The notes under the pieces: model-generated
What the model saw: only the letters and a program-made list of their open reading frames with translations
Database searches by the model: none
What the model was told of the DNA's origin: nothing
Assembly: GCA_903884945.1 (NCBI GenBank)
Contig: CAISGR010000185.1
Coordinates: forward strand, 1-48,608
Direction: 5' to 3'
Length of the DNA stretch: 48,608 nt
Origin: an uncultured bacterium
GTDB taxonomy: Bacteria > Pseudomonadota > Alphaproteobacteria > Sphingomonadales > Sphingomonadaceae
Shown here: positions 7,595 through 16,305 of the stretch, piece after piece
How positions within the stretch are numbered: the first letter of the stretch is position 1
Layout of the letters: the number at the start of each line of letters is the position of its first letter
Translations under genes and position numbers: made by a program

Positions 7595-9088
7595 CTACAA
7601 TTCCGTGGGCTGGAGATGGATCCGCCGCGTCCCGCCGGCGCGGGCGATCGCCGCCTTCAGCTCCGGCCGGGCTTTCACCCTGGCGAGGTTTGCCCGAATG
7701 GGGTCGGGCGGCACCGCCACCGGCGGAGCGTCATATTCGCTCAGTTGCGCCAGGGTGAAGGCGCGACGCTCGGGATCCTCGAGCTGGCGGACGAGGGCGA
7801 TGGCGGCACCGTCCAGGTCGCCCATGCACAGCAACAGGTCACTAAGCGCCTCGCGATGATCGGCGTCATGCGCGTGCAGATAGGCCAGATCCGAGGCCAC
7901 GGCATCCTTCCTGCCCGCCAGCGCGTTCGCGCAGCCACGGGCGAAACGCATCTCCATCTCGCCATAGGGGCTCATCGATCGTCCCGGCACGTCGAAGACG
8001 GCAAGCGTCTTCAGCGCCTCCTCGGCTTTGCCGAAGCGCAATTGCGCCTCCGCCAGGTTGATCACCTGACTGACATTGATCTCGCCCAGTTCCTTCTTTC
8101 CCGCGCCCGCAGCCATCGCCGCGACCATTTCGTCGTAACGGCCGAGCATCGCATAGGTGCGGGAGAGGCCATCCCACCACCAGTTCGCCTGGTCTTCGGC
8201 ATCGGTGAAGCCGTCCGCCCGGGCGATCGCGGCACGGGCCGTCTCCTGCACGGCCAGCGCCTCCTGCGGCTTGCCCAGCTGCCGAAGCCGCATCGCTACC
8301 TGGTTGATCGGCTCCACCATTTCGGGGTGCGCACGCATGATGTCCCGCGCGCTGGCAAGGCTGCGCTCCACGGCCGCGCGCAGATCGAAGCCGGCGGGCA
8401 GCATCGGCGCGAAGCGCGGGTCGAAGCTCAGCTCGCTCAGGATCGAGGGATCCGCGATTTCCCGGACCAGCGCGGTGGCGCCGGCCTTGTCGCCATCCGC
8501 GAGCAGCAGTTCGGCATAGCTCCAGCGGAAGCTGTCCGCCGTGCCGAACGGCTCCTCCGGCGAGAAGCTCGGATCGGCCATGATGCGGAGCAGCCGGCGG
8601 CGCAGATCGTCCTGGTGTTGATCCTTCAGCTTTGCGGAGAGCGAATAGAGCCACCGGATCGGGGTGGTATTGAGGGCGCGGCCGCGCCCCTGCGTCATCG
8701 CCTCGATCGTCGCCACGGCGGGCGCCAGCCGCCCCCGCTCGAGATCGAGGATCAGGCGGAACCGCCACAGCCAGTCGCTCGCCGCGTCCAGCGCGGTCCC
8801 GGCGATCGCGTAGCGATAGGCATCGTCCTGCTGGCCGGCGCGATAGGCGCAGCTCGCAGCCATGTCATAGCCGAATGCGAGCGTCTTTTCGGCGATGTCG
8901 CCACCAGCCTTCAGCCTTGGCGCAAGCAGGGTCAGCGCGGTCGCGCAGTCGCCCTTGTCATAGGCCTCGCCGGCCTGCTGCCACGGATCGGGCGCCGCCG
9001 CCGATTGCCTGGCCGTCCCGGCGGCCGCGGCCGGCGCCCCGAGCGCCGCCAGTGCCGCGAACAGGCCGATCATGCGTATGGCCGTCAT
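7595..9088 (-). CDS. Secreted helical-repeat (TPR-like) protein
   Basis: A 497-residue protein with a signal peptide (MTAIRMIGLFAALAALGAPAAAA) followed by an all-helical chain with TPR-like units, for example AGEAYDKGDCATALTLLAPRL, QLGKPQEALAVQETARA, and RFGKAEEALKTLAVF. Such arrays scaffold protein contacts in the periplasm. The end (AGGTRRIHLQPTEL) has no membrane anchor. No catalytic motif is seen. The ATG at 9088 directly precedes the signal sequence. The partner is unknown. Confidence 0.7.
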   Translation of the reverse strand: MTAIRMIGLFAALAALGAPAAAAGTARQSAAAPDPWQQAGEAYDKGDCATALTLLAPRLKAGGDIAEKTLAFGYDMAASCAYRAGQQDDAYRYAIAGTALDAASDWLWRFRLILDLERGRLAPAVATIEAMTQGRGRALNTTPIRWLYSLSAKLKDQHQDDLRRRLLRIMADPSFSPEEPFGTADSFRWSYAELLLADGDKAGATALVREIADPSILSELSFDPRFAPMLPAGFDLRAAVERSLASARDIMRAHPEMVEPINQVAMRLRQLGKPQEALAVQETARAAIARADGFTDAEDQANWWWDGLSRTYAMLGRYDEMVAAMAAGAGKKELGEINVSQVINLAEAQLRFGKAEEALKTLAVFDVPGRSMSPYGEMEMRFARGCANALAGRKDAVASDLAYLHAHDADHREALSDLLLCMGDLDGAAIALVRQLEDPERRAFTLAQLSEYDAPPVAVPPDPIRANLARVKARPELKAAIARAGGTRRIHLQPTEL

Positions 9089-9163
9089 CCCCTACCCCCT
9101 CGAAACCCGGCGCACCGAACGCCCGCTCGGGAGCATAGCTCGTCGAAAAGCGAAGAAAACCGG

Positions 9164-9343
9164 TCATATGTCGAACAGACGGCGATCGCACCTTGTCATC
9201 GTCGACGATATTTCACCAAATTCGTTCATAATGAAGAGGATATCGGAATCATTGTCGACAATCGGACCGAATTCGTATTCCCAGCCATCGGAAATTATTT
9301 TAATCCCGGCCTGAGGAAAGTAGCGCGCGCCGTCGTCAACCAT
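9164..9343 (-). CDS. Possible small protein or gene remnant (59 aa)
   Basis: The minus strand carries a protein-like frame (MVDDGARYFPQAG, then GWEYEFGPIVDNDSDILFIM) ending in TGA at 9164-9166. Its only start codon is the ATG at 9341-9343, with no ribosome site. The same frame stays open and protein-like upstream (VHFYACGERGRHHANHP) through about 9390 and beyond, without any start codon. It is either a short gene with an unrecognised start or the 3' end of a decayed gene. It is more AT-rich than its neighbours. It contains both GTCGAC palindromes described separately. Confidence 0.3.
   Translation of the reverse strand: MVDDGARYFPQAGIKIISDGWEYEFGPIVDNDSDILFIMNEFGEISSTMTRCDRRLFDI
9196..9262. 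promoter_or_regulatory. Pair of GTCGAC-centred palindromic repeats
   Basis: Two 14-base repeats of the form TCATYGTCGACRAT lie at 9196-9209 and 9249-9262. Each contains a perfect 12-base palindrome (ATCGTCGACGAT and ATTGTCGACAAT). The offset is 53 bases, about five helical turns. They sit in an AT-rich gap upstream of the minus-strand repeat protein gene. A dimeric regulator site is one reading. Coincidence within coding sequence is another, since a weak frame crosses both. Confidence 0.35.
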
Positions 9344-9400
9344 CGGATGGTTGGCATGGTGCCGGCCGCGCTCGCCGCAAGCGTAGAAGTGGACATGTGA

Positions 9401-9547
9401 ATGCGTACGGATATCGGATACGCCCTTCTGGCGCTCCTCGTCGTCGGGGTTCTGGGCTTGGCGGTCTATGCCGTTCGCCGCCGCCGCGAAGAACGTGCAA
9501 GCCGGCGACGGTCCAGGCAGTTCCTGGACATCGCCGGCAAGAAATAG
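9401..9547 (+). CDS. Small single-span membrane protein (48 aa)
   Basis: ATG at 9401 opens MRTDIGYALLALLVVGVLGL, a clear single membrane helix (about residues 6-23). A strongly basic tail with Arg-rich runs follows (AVRRRREERASRRRSRQ), ending FLDIAGKK. The positive-inside rule places the tail in the cytosol. No strong ribosome site is present, although AGAAGTGGA lies a little upstream. Neighbours are another tiny membrane peptide and a DUF3147 membrane protein. The function is unknown. Confidence 0.5.
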   Translation: MRTDIGYALLALLVVGVLGLAVYAVRRRREERASRRRSRQFLDIAGKK

Positions 9548-9575
9548 GCTGCATTCGAACGCGGCCTGGTTCGCT

Positions 9576-9656
9576 CTAGTGCCAGAAGATCAAAAGAAGA
9601 ATGATGATCGGCAGCGGAATGCCGATGAGCCACAGCAATATTCCCTTACCCATCAT
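9576..9656 (-). CDS. Tiny hydrophobic membrane peptide (26 aa)
   Basis: A 26-codon frame encodes MMGKGILLWLIGIPLPIIIL, then LLIFWH and stop. It is almost entirely one hydrophobic helix with a central Pro-Leu-Pro. AGGAG lies four bases before the first ATG (9656) and seven before the second, a strong ribosome site. This composition and the GKGxLLWLxGIPxPIII pattern resemble a very short hydrophobic protein annotated in many proteobacteria. The role is unknown; it is probably a membrane-embedded peptide. Confidence 0.6.
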   Translation of the reverse strand: MMGKGILLWLIGIPLPIIILLLIFWH

Positions 9657-9770
9657 GCACTCCTCTCGATGTGTCGATGCAGGTAGAACCATCATGCTCG
9701 CGCCCGGTTCCATGCTGTTCTATCTCTCCTCCCGAAATCACTGGCCGCCGCCAGGACGCATGAGTATGCC

Positions 9771-10127
9771 GTGGCGATGTTGTATCTCGCACTGAAGGCC
9801 ATGATTTCCGGGCTGCTGATCGCCGCCATATCCGAGATCGCGAAGCGTTATCCCGGCTTTGGAGCGCTGGTGGCGTCGCTGCCGCTGGTCTCGGTGCTCG
9901 GCATGATGTGGCTGTGGCATGACCGGCCCGATGCCGGAAACATGGCCGCCCATTCTGCCGCAACCTTCTGGTATGTCCTTCCCTCTCTGCCGATGTTCCT
10001 CCTGATCCCGGCGCTGTTACGTCATGGTGTGTCGTTCTGGATCGCCCTCGGCCTGGGCTGCGCGCTGACGCTCCTGCTTTATCTCGCCATGATGTGGCTC
10101 GCGCCGCGTTTCGGGATCAGCCTCTAG
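9771..10127 (+). CDS. DUF3147-type membrane protein
   Basis: This 118-residue protein has four predicted membrane segments (ALKAMISGLLIAAISEIA; GFGALVASLPLVSVLGMMWLW; FWYVLPSLPMFLLIPALL; IALGLGCALTLLLYLAMMWLA), with the SLPLVSVLGM and HSAATFWYVLPSLP segments typical of DUF3147 inner-membrane proteins. Two starts are possible: GTG at 9771 or ATG at 9777; neither has a strong ribosome site. The family has no established function. Confidence 0.75.
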   Translation: MAMLYLALKAMISGLLIAAISEIAKRYPGFGALVASLPLVSVLGMMWLWHDRPDAGNMAAHSAATFWYVLPSLPMFLLIPALLRHGVSFWIALGLGCALTLLLYLAMMWLAPRFGISL

Positions 10128-10268
10128 GAGTCATTCGTGGCAGCGTTGTTCCGGTCCGCACGATCTTTTCATCTGGGCGTCACATAAAGTTCACGCTACC
10201 GCACCCAGATCACGCAGCGTGATCCATTCCGTGGGCGAACCCAGGTTCCCCCCATTCGAGGCCCGTGC

Positions 10269-11273
10269 TTGTTTCTGTCCGACCCGCCATCATTGTCGCT
10301 CTCTCCGGAAACTGACCATCGTGACCTGATCCAGGACCTGGCGGCGCAGCCGATCCCGGGCCACTGGCTGGTCGGCGCCGCGCTGCTCAGCTTCGCTCTC
10401 CTGGTGTCGCTGATGGCCTGGGAGCAGTTGCGCGTCGATCCGCTCGCGCTCAGCACGATGACGCTGGTGCTGATCGCCTCCCTGGCCGGCGCGACACGCT
10501 ACCTGCATCGCCGCCCGACGACCCGCGCCCGGCGTATCGCACGCGACATCAGCGAATATTTCGGCCTGTTCGCGCTGATCTGCGTCATGGGCGCCACCGC
10601 CACCTATCCGCTGTCCGCAAGCAGCCGCGGCTTTGTCGATCCCGCGCTGCAGCGCGTCGACACGCTCCTGCACTTCAACTGGATCGCCTGGTACGACATG
10701 GTCGCGGCGCATCGCTCGCTCCAACTGCTCGGCACCGCCGCCTATCAGAGCATCTATTTCACGCCCGCCGTCCTGCTCGGCTATTTCGCCTGGCACGATC
10801 GCCGCGCCGACGCACGGGCCTTTCTCGCGGCCTTCTGGATCGCAGCCGTGCTGTCGCTGCTGCTCTTCCCGTTCTTCCCCGCCGAGGGGCCACTTGCCTT
10901 CCTCTGGCGCGGGCCGATCCCCTATATGCCGGAAAGCGCGCTGTATCAGGCCTCGCTGATCCCCGAGCTCCGCCACCATGTCGTGCATCATGTCGACCTT
11001 GGCGCGCTCCGCGGGCTGGTGTCGGCACCCAGCTTCCACACCGCCAGCGCGGTACTCTACATTGCGGCCGCCTGGCCGATCCGGAAGCTGCGCTGGCCGG
11101 TCATCATGGTGAACGTCGCGATGCTGCTGTCGACCCCGGTCGAGGGCACGCACTATCTCACCGACATGATCGCCGGCGCCCTCGTCGCCACCATCGCGAT
11201 CCTGCTCGTCGGCGCCCTGCGCGAAAGGGTCGCGCGTTCCCCCGGCCGGGCCGCTTTTCTGTCCAACGTCTGA
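10269..11273 (+). CDS. PAP2 superfamily membrane phosphatase/transferase
   Basis: A 334-residue polytopic protein carrying PAP2-type motifs: SAPSFHTA at about 252-259 with His257, and the last motif [11 protein letters not shown] with His295 and Asp299, spaced as in the PAP2_3 subgroup that includes inositol-phosphoceramide-synthase-like enzymes. Several membrane helices are seen (36-50, 60-75, 98-115, 155-175, 185-203, 258-285, 303-317). The likely reaction is hydrolysis or transfer of a lipid phosphate head group. The start is uncertain; the only nearby in-frame candidate is TTG at 10269, the next ATG being 48 codons later. A sphingolipid role is conceivable but not shown. Confidence 0.75.
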   Translation: MFLSDPPSLSLSPETDHRDLIQDLAAQPIPGHWLVGAALLSFALLVSLMAWEQLRVDPLALSTMTLVLIASLAGATRYLHRRPTTRARRIARDISEYFGLFALICVMGATATYPLSASSRGFVDPALQRVDTLLHFNWIAWYDMVAAHRSLQLLGTAAYQSIYFTPAVLLGYFAWHDRRADARAFLAAFWIAAVLSLLLFPFFPAEGPLAFLWRGPIPYMPESALYQASLIPELRHHVVHHVDLGALRGLVSAPSFHTASAVLYIAAAWPIRKLRWPVIMVNVAMLLSTPVEGTHYLTDMIAGALVATIAILLVGALRERVARSPGRAAFLSNV

Positions 11274-11377
11274 CATCCCGCGTGACAGCAATCGCCCGCC
11301 ACACTTATGCTGCCGCATCGCGGCAAGCCACGATTCTCGCTGCCGCGATCAGTCTTCACCCCCGAGGAGATGCAGCG

Positions 11378-12199
11378 ATGGGCACGATCACGACCAACGA
11401 CGGCACGGAAATCTTCTACAAGGACTGGGGCACGGGCCAGCCGATCGTCTTTCATCACGGCTGGCCGCTGACCGCGGATGACTGGGACGCCCAGATGCTG
11501 TTCTTCCTGCAGCATGGCTATCGGGTAATCGCGCATGACCGACGCGGCCATGGCCGCTCCGGCCAGACCTGGGCCGGCAACGAGATGGATACCTACGCTG
11601 ATGACGTCGCGGCCCTGACTGCGGCGCTCGACCTGAAGGATGCGGTCCATATCGGCCATTCGACCGGCGGAGGCGAAGTCGCCCGCTATATCGGTCGCCA
11701 TGGTACCTCGCGGGTGGCCAAGGCGGTGCTGATCGGCGCCGTCCCGCCCGTGATGGTCAAGAAGGACTCCAATCCCGGCGGACTCCCGATCGAGGTGTTC
11801 GACGGCTTCCGCACCCAACTCGCCGCCAACCGCGCTCAGATGTACAAGGACGTCCCCTTCCCCTTCTACGGCTATAACCGCCCAGGCGCCGCCATTTCGC
11901 AGGGGATCATGGATCACTGGTGGTTGCAGGGCATGATGGGTTCGGTCCACGCCCATTACGAATGCATCAAGGCCTTTTCGGAAACCGACTTCACCGAGGA
12001 TCTCCGGAAGATCGACGTACCGTGCCTGATCCTGCACGGCGATGACGACCAGATCGTTCCCTATCAGGATGCGGCGCTGCTCTCGGCCAAGCTCGTCCAG
12101 CAGCCCACCCTCAAAATCTATCCCGGTTTCCCGCACGGCATGTGCACCACCCATCCGGAGGTGCTGAATGCCGACTTGCTGGCCTTCATCACGGCATGA
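11378..12199 (+). CDS. Alpha/beta hydrolase, arylesterase/haloperoxidase type
   Basis: This 273-residue protein matches the cofactor-free haloperoxidase/arylesterase group in length and motifs: oxyanion segment [19 protein letters not shown], nucleophile elbow GHSTGGG with Ser95, acid [10 protein letters not shown] with Asp224, and FPHGM with His253. These cytosolic enzymes hydrolyse esters and can show perhydrolase activity. The ATG at 11378 follows GAGGAG; the open extension upstream is not family-like. Its TGA overlaps the ATG of the cupin gene (ATGA), so the two are translationally coupled. The substrate is unknown. Confidence 0.88.
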   Translation: MGTITTNDGTEIFYKDWGTGQPIVFHHGWPLTADDWDAQMLFFLQHGYRVIAHDRRGHGRSGQTWAGNEMDTYADDVAALTAALDLKDAVHIGHSTGGGEVARYIGRHGTSRVAKAVLIGAVPPVMVKKDSNPGGLPIEVFDGFRTQLAANRAQMYKDVPFPFYGYNRPGAAISQGIMDHWWLQGMMGSVHAHYECIKAFSETDFTEDLRKIDVPCLILHGDDDQIVPYQDAALLSAKLVQQPTLKIYPGFPHGMCTTHPEVLNADLLAFITA

Positions 12200-12615
12200 G
12201 CGATGCGGCCGCCATCATCACCCGGCTGGAGCTAGAGCCCCATCCCGAGGGCGGCTGGTTTCGCGAGACTTTCCGCCAGCCCGCGATTGCCGGAGATCGC
12301 GGGCTGGCGACGGCCATCCTGTTCCTGCTGGAAGCTGGGCAGAGGTCGCACTGGCACCGGGTCGATGCGGCGGAGCTCTGGCTCTGGCACGCAGGCAGTC
12401 CACTGCAACTCCTGGTCGACGACGGCGAGCGCCGTGACCATCGCCTGGGCGGGGACGTCCTCGCAGGGCAGGTACCGCAAGCGCTCGTGCCGCCACATGC
12501 GTGGCAGGCTGCCGAAGCGACCAGCGGCTGGGCCATGGTCAGCTGCGTGGTAGCGCCAGCGTTCGAATTCGCCGGCTTCGAACTTGCCCCGCCCGGCTGG
12601 GCGCCCGACGCCTAG
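12196..12615 (+). CDS. Cupin family protein (DUF985)
   Basis: The 139-residue protein has the DUF985 cupin pattern: [19 protein letters not shown], then [28 protein letters not shown] with the His residues of cupin motif 1, and a second motif around [10 protein letters not shown]. The fold is a small metal-binding beta barrel. Its ATG overlaps the stop of the hydrolase gene, so both are probably expressed together. It ends two bases before the opposing gene's stop. The family's biochemical role is not established. Confidence 0.85.
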   Translation: MSDAAAIITRLELEPHPEGGWFRETFRQPAIAGDRGLATAILFLLEAGQRSHWHRVDAAELWLWHAGSPLQLLVDDGERRDHRLGGDVLAGQVPQALVPPHAWQAAEATSGWAMVSCVVAPAFEFAGFELAPPGWAPDA

Positions 12616-12617
12616 CG

Positions 12618-12956
12618 TCAGGCAGCATCGACCGCGATCAGTGCCTCGGCATATTTCGCGTCATTGGCATGGAACAGCGTGCTGGCCGGGAAATCGCGAC
12701 CGGTCAGCTCCAGCCCGTTGAGGCCGGCCAGCTTGAAGGTCCCGATCTTCTCCTCGCGCGGCGGCTTGCCATCCTTCTCGAGCGCCACAGCGTCGATGAA
12801 CAAGTCACCGTGGCGCATATAGATCACGTGCGGCGCGAGCGTCATGGTCACGCGATTGTAGGTCGCGACCACGCAGCGCTTGCGCACGATCGCCTCGAAA
12901 ATGGTCGGGACCGGCCCTTGCGGGGCGCCCTTGTCACTGTCGGCAGGGAGTTTCAT
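12618..12956 (-). CDS. Hypothetical protein (112 aa), weakly WYL-like
   Basis: The protein starts MKLPADSDKGAPQGPVPTIF. A core IFEAIVRKRCVVATYNRVTMTLAPHVIYMRHGDLFIDAVAL follows. This pattern (basic strand, LxPHxIYxRxGxLFIxAV) resembles the beta-sheet core of WYL ligand-sensing domains, without any DNA-binding part. The resemblance is my inference. The ATG at 12956 has GGAGGG eight bases upstream. It is divergent from the PNPOx-like gene, sharing a 122-base promoter region. Confidence 0.6.
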   Translation of the reverse strand: MKLPADSDKGAPQGPVPTIFEAIVRKRCVVATYNRVTMTLAPHVIYMRHGDLFIDAVALEKDGKPPREEKIGTFKLAGLNGLELTGRDFPASTLFHANDAKYAEALIAVDAA

Positions 12957-13078
12957 CTGCCCTCCATATCCTGAAATGCTGCATCGCAGCAAGCCAAGAT
13001 CGACGAATCGAGCAGTGTGTTGCTGGGAACCCGTCGCATGCCCCAGCCGTTCGAGGGCCACAGCAAAAGGACCGGATC

Positions 13079-13576
13079 ATGACACAACCCCACGAAATTC
13101 AGGCGAAATTCTGGAAAGCCCTGCGCTCTGACATGACCGTCATGCTCGGACTCGCCGGCGTCGAGGACGGTCATGCCCAGCCAATGACGGCGCAATTCGA
13201 TGGCGATGAAGATCGTGGCCCGATCTGGTTCTTCACCTCTACCGAGACTGACCTGGCACAGGCGATTCGCGCGGGCGCCGGCAATCCCGCGATCGCGCAG
13301 TTCGTATCGAAGGGACATGATCTGTTCGCCAGCATCCACGGCGCGCTTGCGATCGACAATGACCGTGCGACCATCGACCGGCTATGGACTCCCTATGCCG
13401 CCGCGTGGTTCGAGGGTGGCAAGGACGATCCGAAGCTCCAGTTGCTCCGCTTCGACCCGGAACGCGCGCAGATCTGGCTCAACGGCTCGAGCCTGATGGC
13501 CGGCCTGAAGATGCTGCTCGGCGCCGACCCCAAGCAGGCGTATCGCGACAAGGTCGCCGAGGTCTCGCTGGCCTGA
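13079..13576 (+). CDS. Pyridoxamine 5'-phosphate oxidase family (general stress protein type)
   Basis: The 165-residue protein shows the split-barrel flavin-binding pattern of the general-stress-protein-26 group: KFWKALRSDMTVMLGL, PMTAQFDGDEDRGPIWFFTS, a YxSxxG-like region, and a late LWTPYAAAWFEGGKDDPKLQLLRF segment that is characteristic of this group. Members bind FMN, FAD or F420-like cofactors rather than making pyridoxal phosphate. AAAGGA precedes the ATG at 13079. It lies upstream of an MFS gene on the same strand with a 46-base gap. Confidence 0.85.
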   Translation: MTQPHEIQAKFWKALRSDMTVMLGLAGVEDGHAQPMTAQFDGDEDRGPIWFFTSTETDLAQAIRAGAGNPAIAQFVSKGHDLFASIHGALAIDNDRATIDRLWTPYAAAWFEGGKDDPKLQLLRFDPERAQIWLNGSSLMAGLKMLLGADPKQAYRDKVAEVSLA

Positions 13577-13622
13577 TACCGGCGGGCGTTGACGGGGAGG
13601 CGCAGGCGGCTATGCGATCCGC

Positions 13623-15017
13623 ATGACCGACGGCCTCCCGCTTCCGCGCCGCTATGCCGCGATCGGCGCGCTATCCTGCGGGACGGCGCTGATCATCATC
13701 GATGGTGCGATCGCGACCGTCGCGCTCCCAACCATCGCGCGCGATCTCCATGTCGACAGCGCATCGGTCGTGTCGGTCGTGACAGTCTACCAGCTGATCC
13801 TCGTCATGATGCTGCTGCCCTTCGCCGGCCTCGGCGACCGGATCGGGCTCAAGCGGCTGTACCAATATGGCCAGCTGACCTTCACCGTCGCGACGCTGCT
13901 CTGCTTCTTCGCGAAGAGCCTGCCCTTCCTGTTGATCGTGCGTGCCGCGCAGGCGATCGGGGCGGCCGCAGCGCTCAGCGTCTCCTCCGCGCTGATCCGC
14001 TCAACCTATCCGACCAAGCATCTCGGCCGGGGCCTCGGAATCAATTCGGTCTTCGTCTCCAGTTCAGCGGCCGCCGCACCGGCGATCGGCGGGCTCGTAC
14101 TCGGCATCGCGCCCTGGCCATGGGTCTTCGCGAGCGCGGTGCCGTTCGCCATCGCCTCCCTTTTCCTCGGGCGCTCGCTGCCCGATCCCAAGCCCCGGGA
14201 AGAGCCGTTCGACCTGCTGGGCGCGGTAATGTGCGCCGCCATGTTCGGCCTGGTGATCGGAGGGCTGGAGAGCGGCGTCCATGGCGACAGTCCCGTCATT
14301 TCGGGCGCCATCGTGGTGGTCGGGGTGATGGTCGGGGTCTATTTCGTCCGGCGCGAGTGCCACGAACCCAAGCCGATCCTGCCGGTCGACTTGCTCGCCC
14401 AGCCGGTGCTCGCGCTGTCCACCATCGGCGCCTATACCGCGTTCATCGCGTCGATGACGCTTTTGCTCTCGACGCCCTTCCGACTCGAACATGCCTATGG
14501 CTTTTCGCCGGCGGAGGTCGGTGCCGTGATCGTGCCCTGGCCCCTTACCAACATGATCGTCGCGCCCCTCGCCGGCTGGTTGTCGGACCGGGTGCCGGCC
14601 GGCCTTCTTGGCGGGATCGGCATGACGATCTCGATCGCGGCCCTGCTGCTGATCGCGTATCTGCCCGCGGATCCGAGCTGGTTCGACATCGCCTGGCGCA
14701 TGGCGCTCTGCGGCTCGGGCTTTGGGACCTTCCTGCCGCCCAATGCCCGGCTGATCATCGGCTCAGCCCCGATGCATCGTGCAACCGCGGCGGGCGGGCT
14801 CGTCTCGACCGTTCGCCTCGTCGGCCAGACCACCGGCGCGACGCTGGTCGCCGCGCTGCTGGCGCTGAACCTGGGCGCCGGGACCGTACCGCCGCTGGTC
14901 GCCGCTGGCCTCGCACTTGTCGCCGGCCTGTGCAGCCTCGCCCGCCTTCGCCCCTCGATCCGCAATCCCAGGCCCGAAGAGACGCAGGACGTACAGCCAG
15001 CAAGCCAGGTTCGCTGA
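13623..15017 (+). CDS. MFS transporter (drug:proton antiporter-2 like)
   Basis: A 464-residue polytopic protein with 12 to 14 hydrophobic helices. Features include a first-helix motif DGAIATVALPTIARDLHVDSASVVSVVTVYQL and motif A-like LGDRIGLKRLYQYG between helices 2 and 3, both typical of the DHA2 group of MFS exporters. A long cytosolic loop (RSLPDPKPREEPFDLLG) precedes the second half. The ATG at 13623 gives a compact start. It probably exports drugs or other small amphiphiles using proton motive force; the substrate cannot be told. Confidence 0.85.
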   Translation: MTDGLPLPRRYAAIGALSCGTALIIIDGAIATVALPTIARDLHVDSASVVSVVTVYQLILVMMLLPFAGLGDRIGLKRLYQYGQLTFTVATLLCFFAKSLPFLLIVRAAQAIGAAAALSVSSALIRSTYPTKHLGRGLGINSVFVSSSAAAAPAIGGLVLGIAPWPWVFASAVPFAIASLFLGRSLPDPKPREEPFDLLGAVMCAAMFGLVIGGLESGVHGDSPVISGAIVVVGVMVGVYFVRRECHEPKPILPVDLLAQPVLALSTIGAYTAFIASMTLLLSTPFRLEHAYGFSPAEVGAVIVPWPLTNMIVAPLAGWLSDRVPAGLLGGIGMTISIAALLLIAYLPADPSWFDIAWRMALCGSGFGTFLPPNARLIIGSAPMHRATAAGGLVSTVRLVGQTTGATLVAALLALNLGAGTVPPLVAAGLALVAGLCSLARLRPSIRNPRPEETQDVQPASQVR

Positions 15018-15128
15018 CGCGCCCATTCGAGTTTATCGGCCCGACTTCGGATGCGATTGGCTCGATCGGACGGCCGCTGCAGAATTCGGATTGTTGTTCC
15101 CCGCCCTCATCCCCGATAGGGCCACATC

Positions 15129-15611
15129 ATGGCCGACCCGCGCATCATCGATGTGACCCTTGACGAGCGCACCATCCTGTGGCGCTCGGCCGACATTGAA
15201 CAGGAGCGGCGGATCGCGATCTTCGACCTGGTCGAGGGCAATTACTTCTGCCCGCAACGCGCCTATCCCGATGGCTATGCCGGTCCCTACATGATCGCGC
15301 TCGCGGTCGAAGAAGGCCGCCTCGCGATCGCGATCCATCGCGAGGACGGATCGCACCTGGAGACCTATGTGCTTGCAATGGGTCGCTTTCGCCGGCCCAT
15401 CAAAGACTATTTCGCCATTTGCGACAGCTATTACGAGGCCATCCGCAACGCGACGCCAGCGCAGATCGAGACCGTGGACATGGCCCGCCGTGCTATCCAC
15501 AATGAAGCCGCGGAATTGCTGAAGGAACGGCTGGAGGGCAAGATCGATATTGATTTCGATACCGCGCGTCGGCTTTTCACGCTGATCTGCGTCCTGCATA
15601 TCAAGGGCTAG
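15129..15611 (+). CDS. UPF0262 family protein
   Basis: A 160-residue protein with the conserved UPF0262 blocks: IIDVTLDERTILWRSADIEQERRIAIFDL, GPYMIALAVEEGRLAI, and FDTARRLFTLICVLHIKG at the end. This family is largely alphaproteobacterial and uncharacterised; the chain is cytosolic without signal or membrane segments. It begins an apparent operon with a GH25 gene four bases downstream and cytidine deaminase after that. The ATG at 15129 is unambiguous. Confidence 0.88.
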   Translation: MADPRIIDVTLDERTILWRSADIEQERRIAIFDLVEGNYFCPQRAYPDGYAGPYMIALAVEEGRLAIAIHREDGSHLETYVLAMGRFRRPIKDYFAICDSYYEAIRNATPAQIETVDMARRAIHNEAAELLKERLEGKIDIDFDTARRLFTLICVLHIKG

Positions 15612-15615
15612 CCGA

Positions 15616-16305
15616 ATGAGTCTCCGCCTCTGGGGCCGCCGGATCGGGCGGCTGGGCGCGCTCGGCATCGTCCTTGCGCTGTCGGCGATCGTCGCCTGGA
15701 CCTTTGCGCTCAGTTGGCGCCCATCGGACAAATATGAATTCCAGGGCGTGGACGTCTCCGAACAGCAGGGCGCTGTCGACTGGTGGACGGTCAAGGCCGG
15801 CGGCGCGGATTTTGCCTATCTGCGCGCAACCTACGGCGCCGATGGCCGCGACCTGCGCTTCGCCGACAATTGGGCGGGCACCTATGCGGCAGGGATGCGC
15901 CGCGGGGCGCTGCACGTCTATTCCCTCTGTCGCCTCGCCGTGGATCAGGCGAACAATTTCAATACCACCGTGCCGCGGGTGGGCGACGCGCTGCCACCTG
16001 CGGTGCTGATCGACTTCGACGACGACTGCCAGTCGCGCCCGGTGCGCAACGTCGTGCTCGGCGAGGTGCGGCGGTTCCTGGCGATGATCGAAGCGCATAG
16101 CGGCAAGCCGGCGCTGCTCAAGGTCAGCAAGCGCTTCGAATCGGTTTATCACGTCACCGGACCGATCCCGCGCGGCGTCTGGGCGGTGCAGGATTTCTTT
16201 CCGCCGGATTATGCGGCAAGGCCATGGCGCATGTGGCAAGCGAGCGACATGCGCCGGATCGACGGCGTCAGCGGGCCCGTTCACTGGGATGTGGTGGCAC
16301 CATGA
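15616..16305 (+). CDS. Glycoside hydrolase family 25 (lysozyme-like) membrane-anchored protein
   Basis: A 229-residue protein with an N-terminal membrane anchor or signal (about 13-33) and a GH25 muramidase-like barrel: GVDVSEQQGAVDWWTVKAGG with Asp46, FAYLRATYGADGRD, and a strand VLIDFDDDC near 130-138 where GH25 enzymes carry their DxE catalytic pair. Here the pair reads DFD (133-135). Enzymes of this type cleave peptidoglycan between MurNAc and GlcNAc. It is expressed between UPF0262 and cytidine deaminase, overlapping the latter by ATGA. The lack of the usual Glu makes activity uncertain. Confidence 0.8.
   Translation: MSLRLWGRRIGRLGALGIVLALSAIVAWTFALSWRPSDKYEFQGVDVSEQQGAVDWWTVKAGGADFAYLRATYGADGRDLRFADNWAGTYAAGMRRGALHVYSLCRLAVDQANNFNTTVPRVGDALPPAVLIDFDDDCQSRPVRNVVLGEVRRFLAMIEAHSGKPALLKVSKRFESVYHVTGPIPRGVWAVQDFFPPDYAARPWRMWQASDMRRIDGVSGPVHWDVVAP

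Noticed and set aside
7544..9400. A 618-codon plus-strand frame opposite the secreted repeat protein
   Set aside because: It is antisense to a gene with a clear signal peptide and repeat pattern, and its own sequence is Arg/His/Gly-rich noise.
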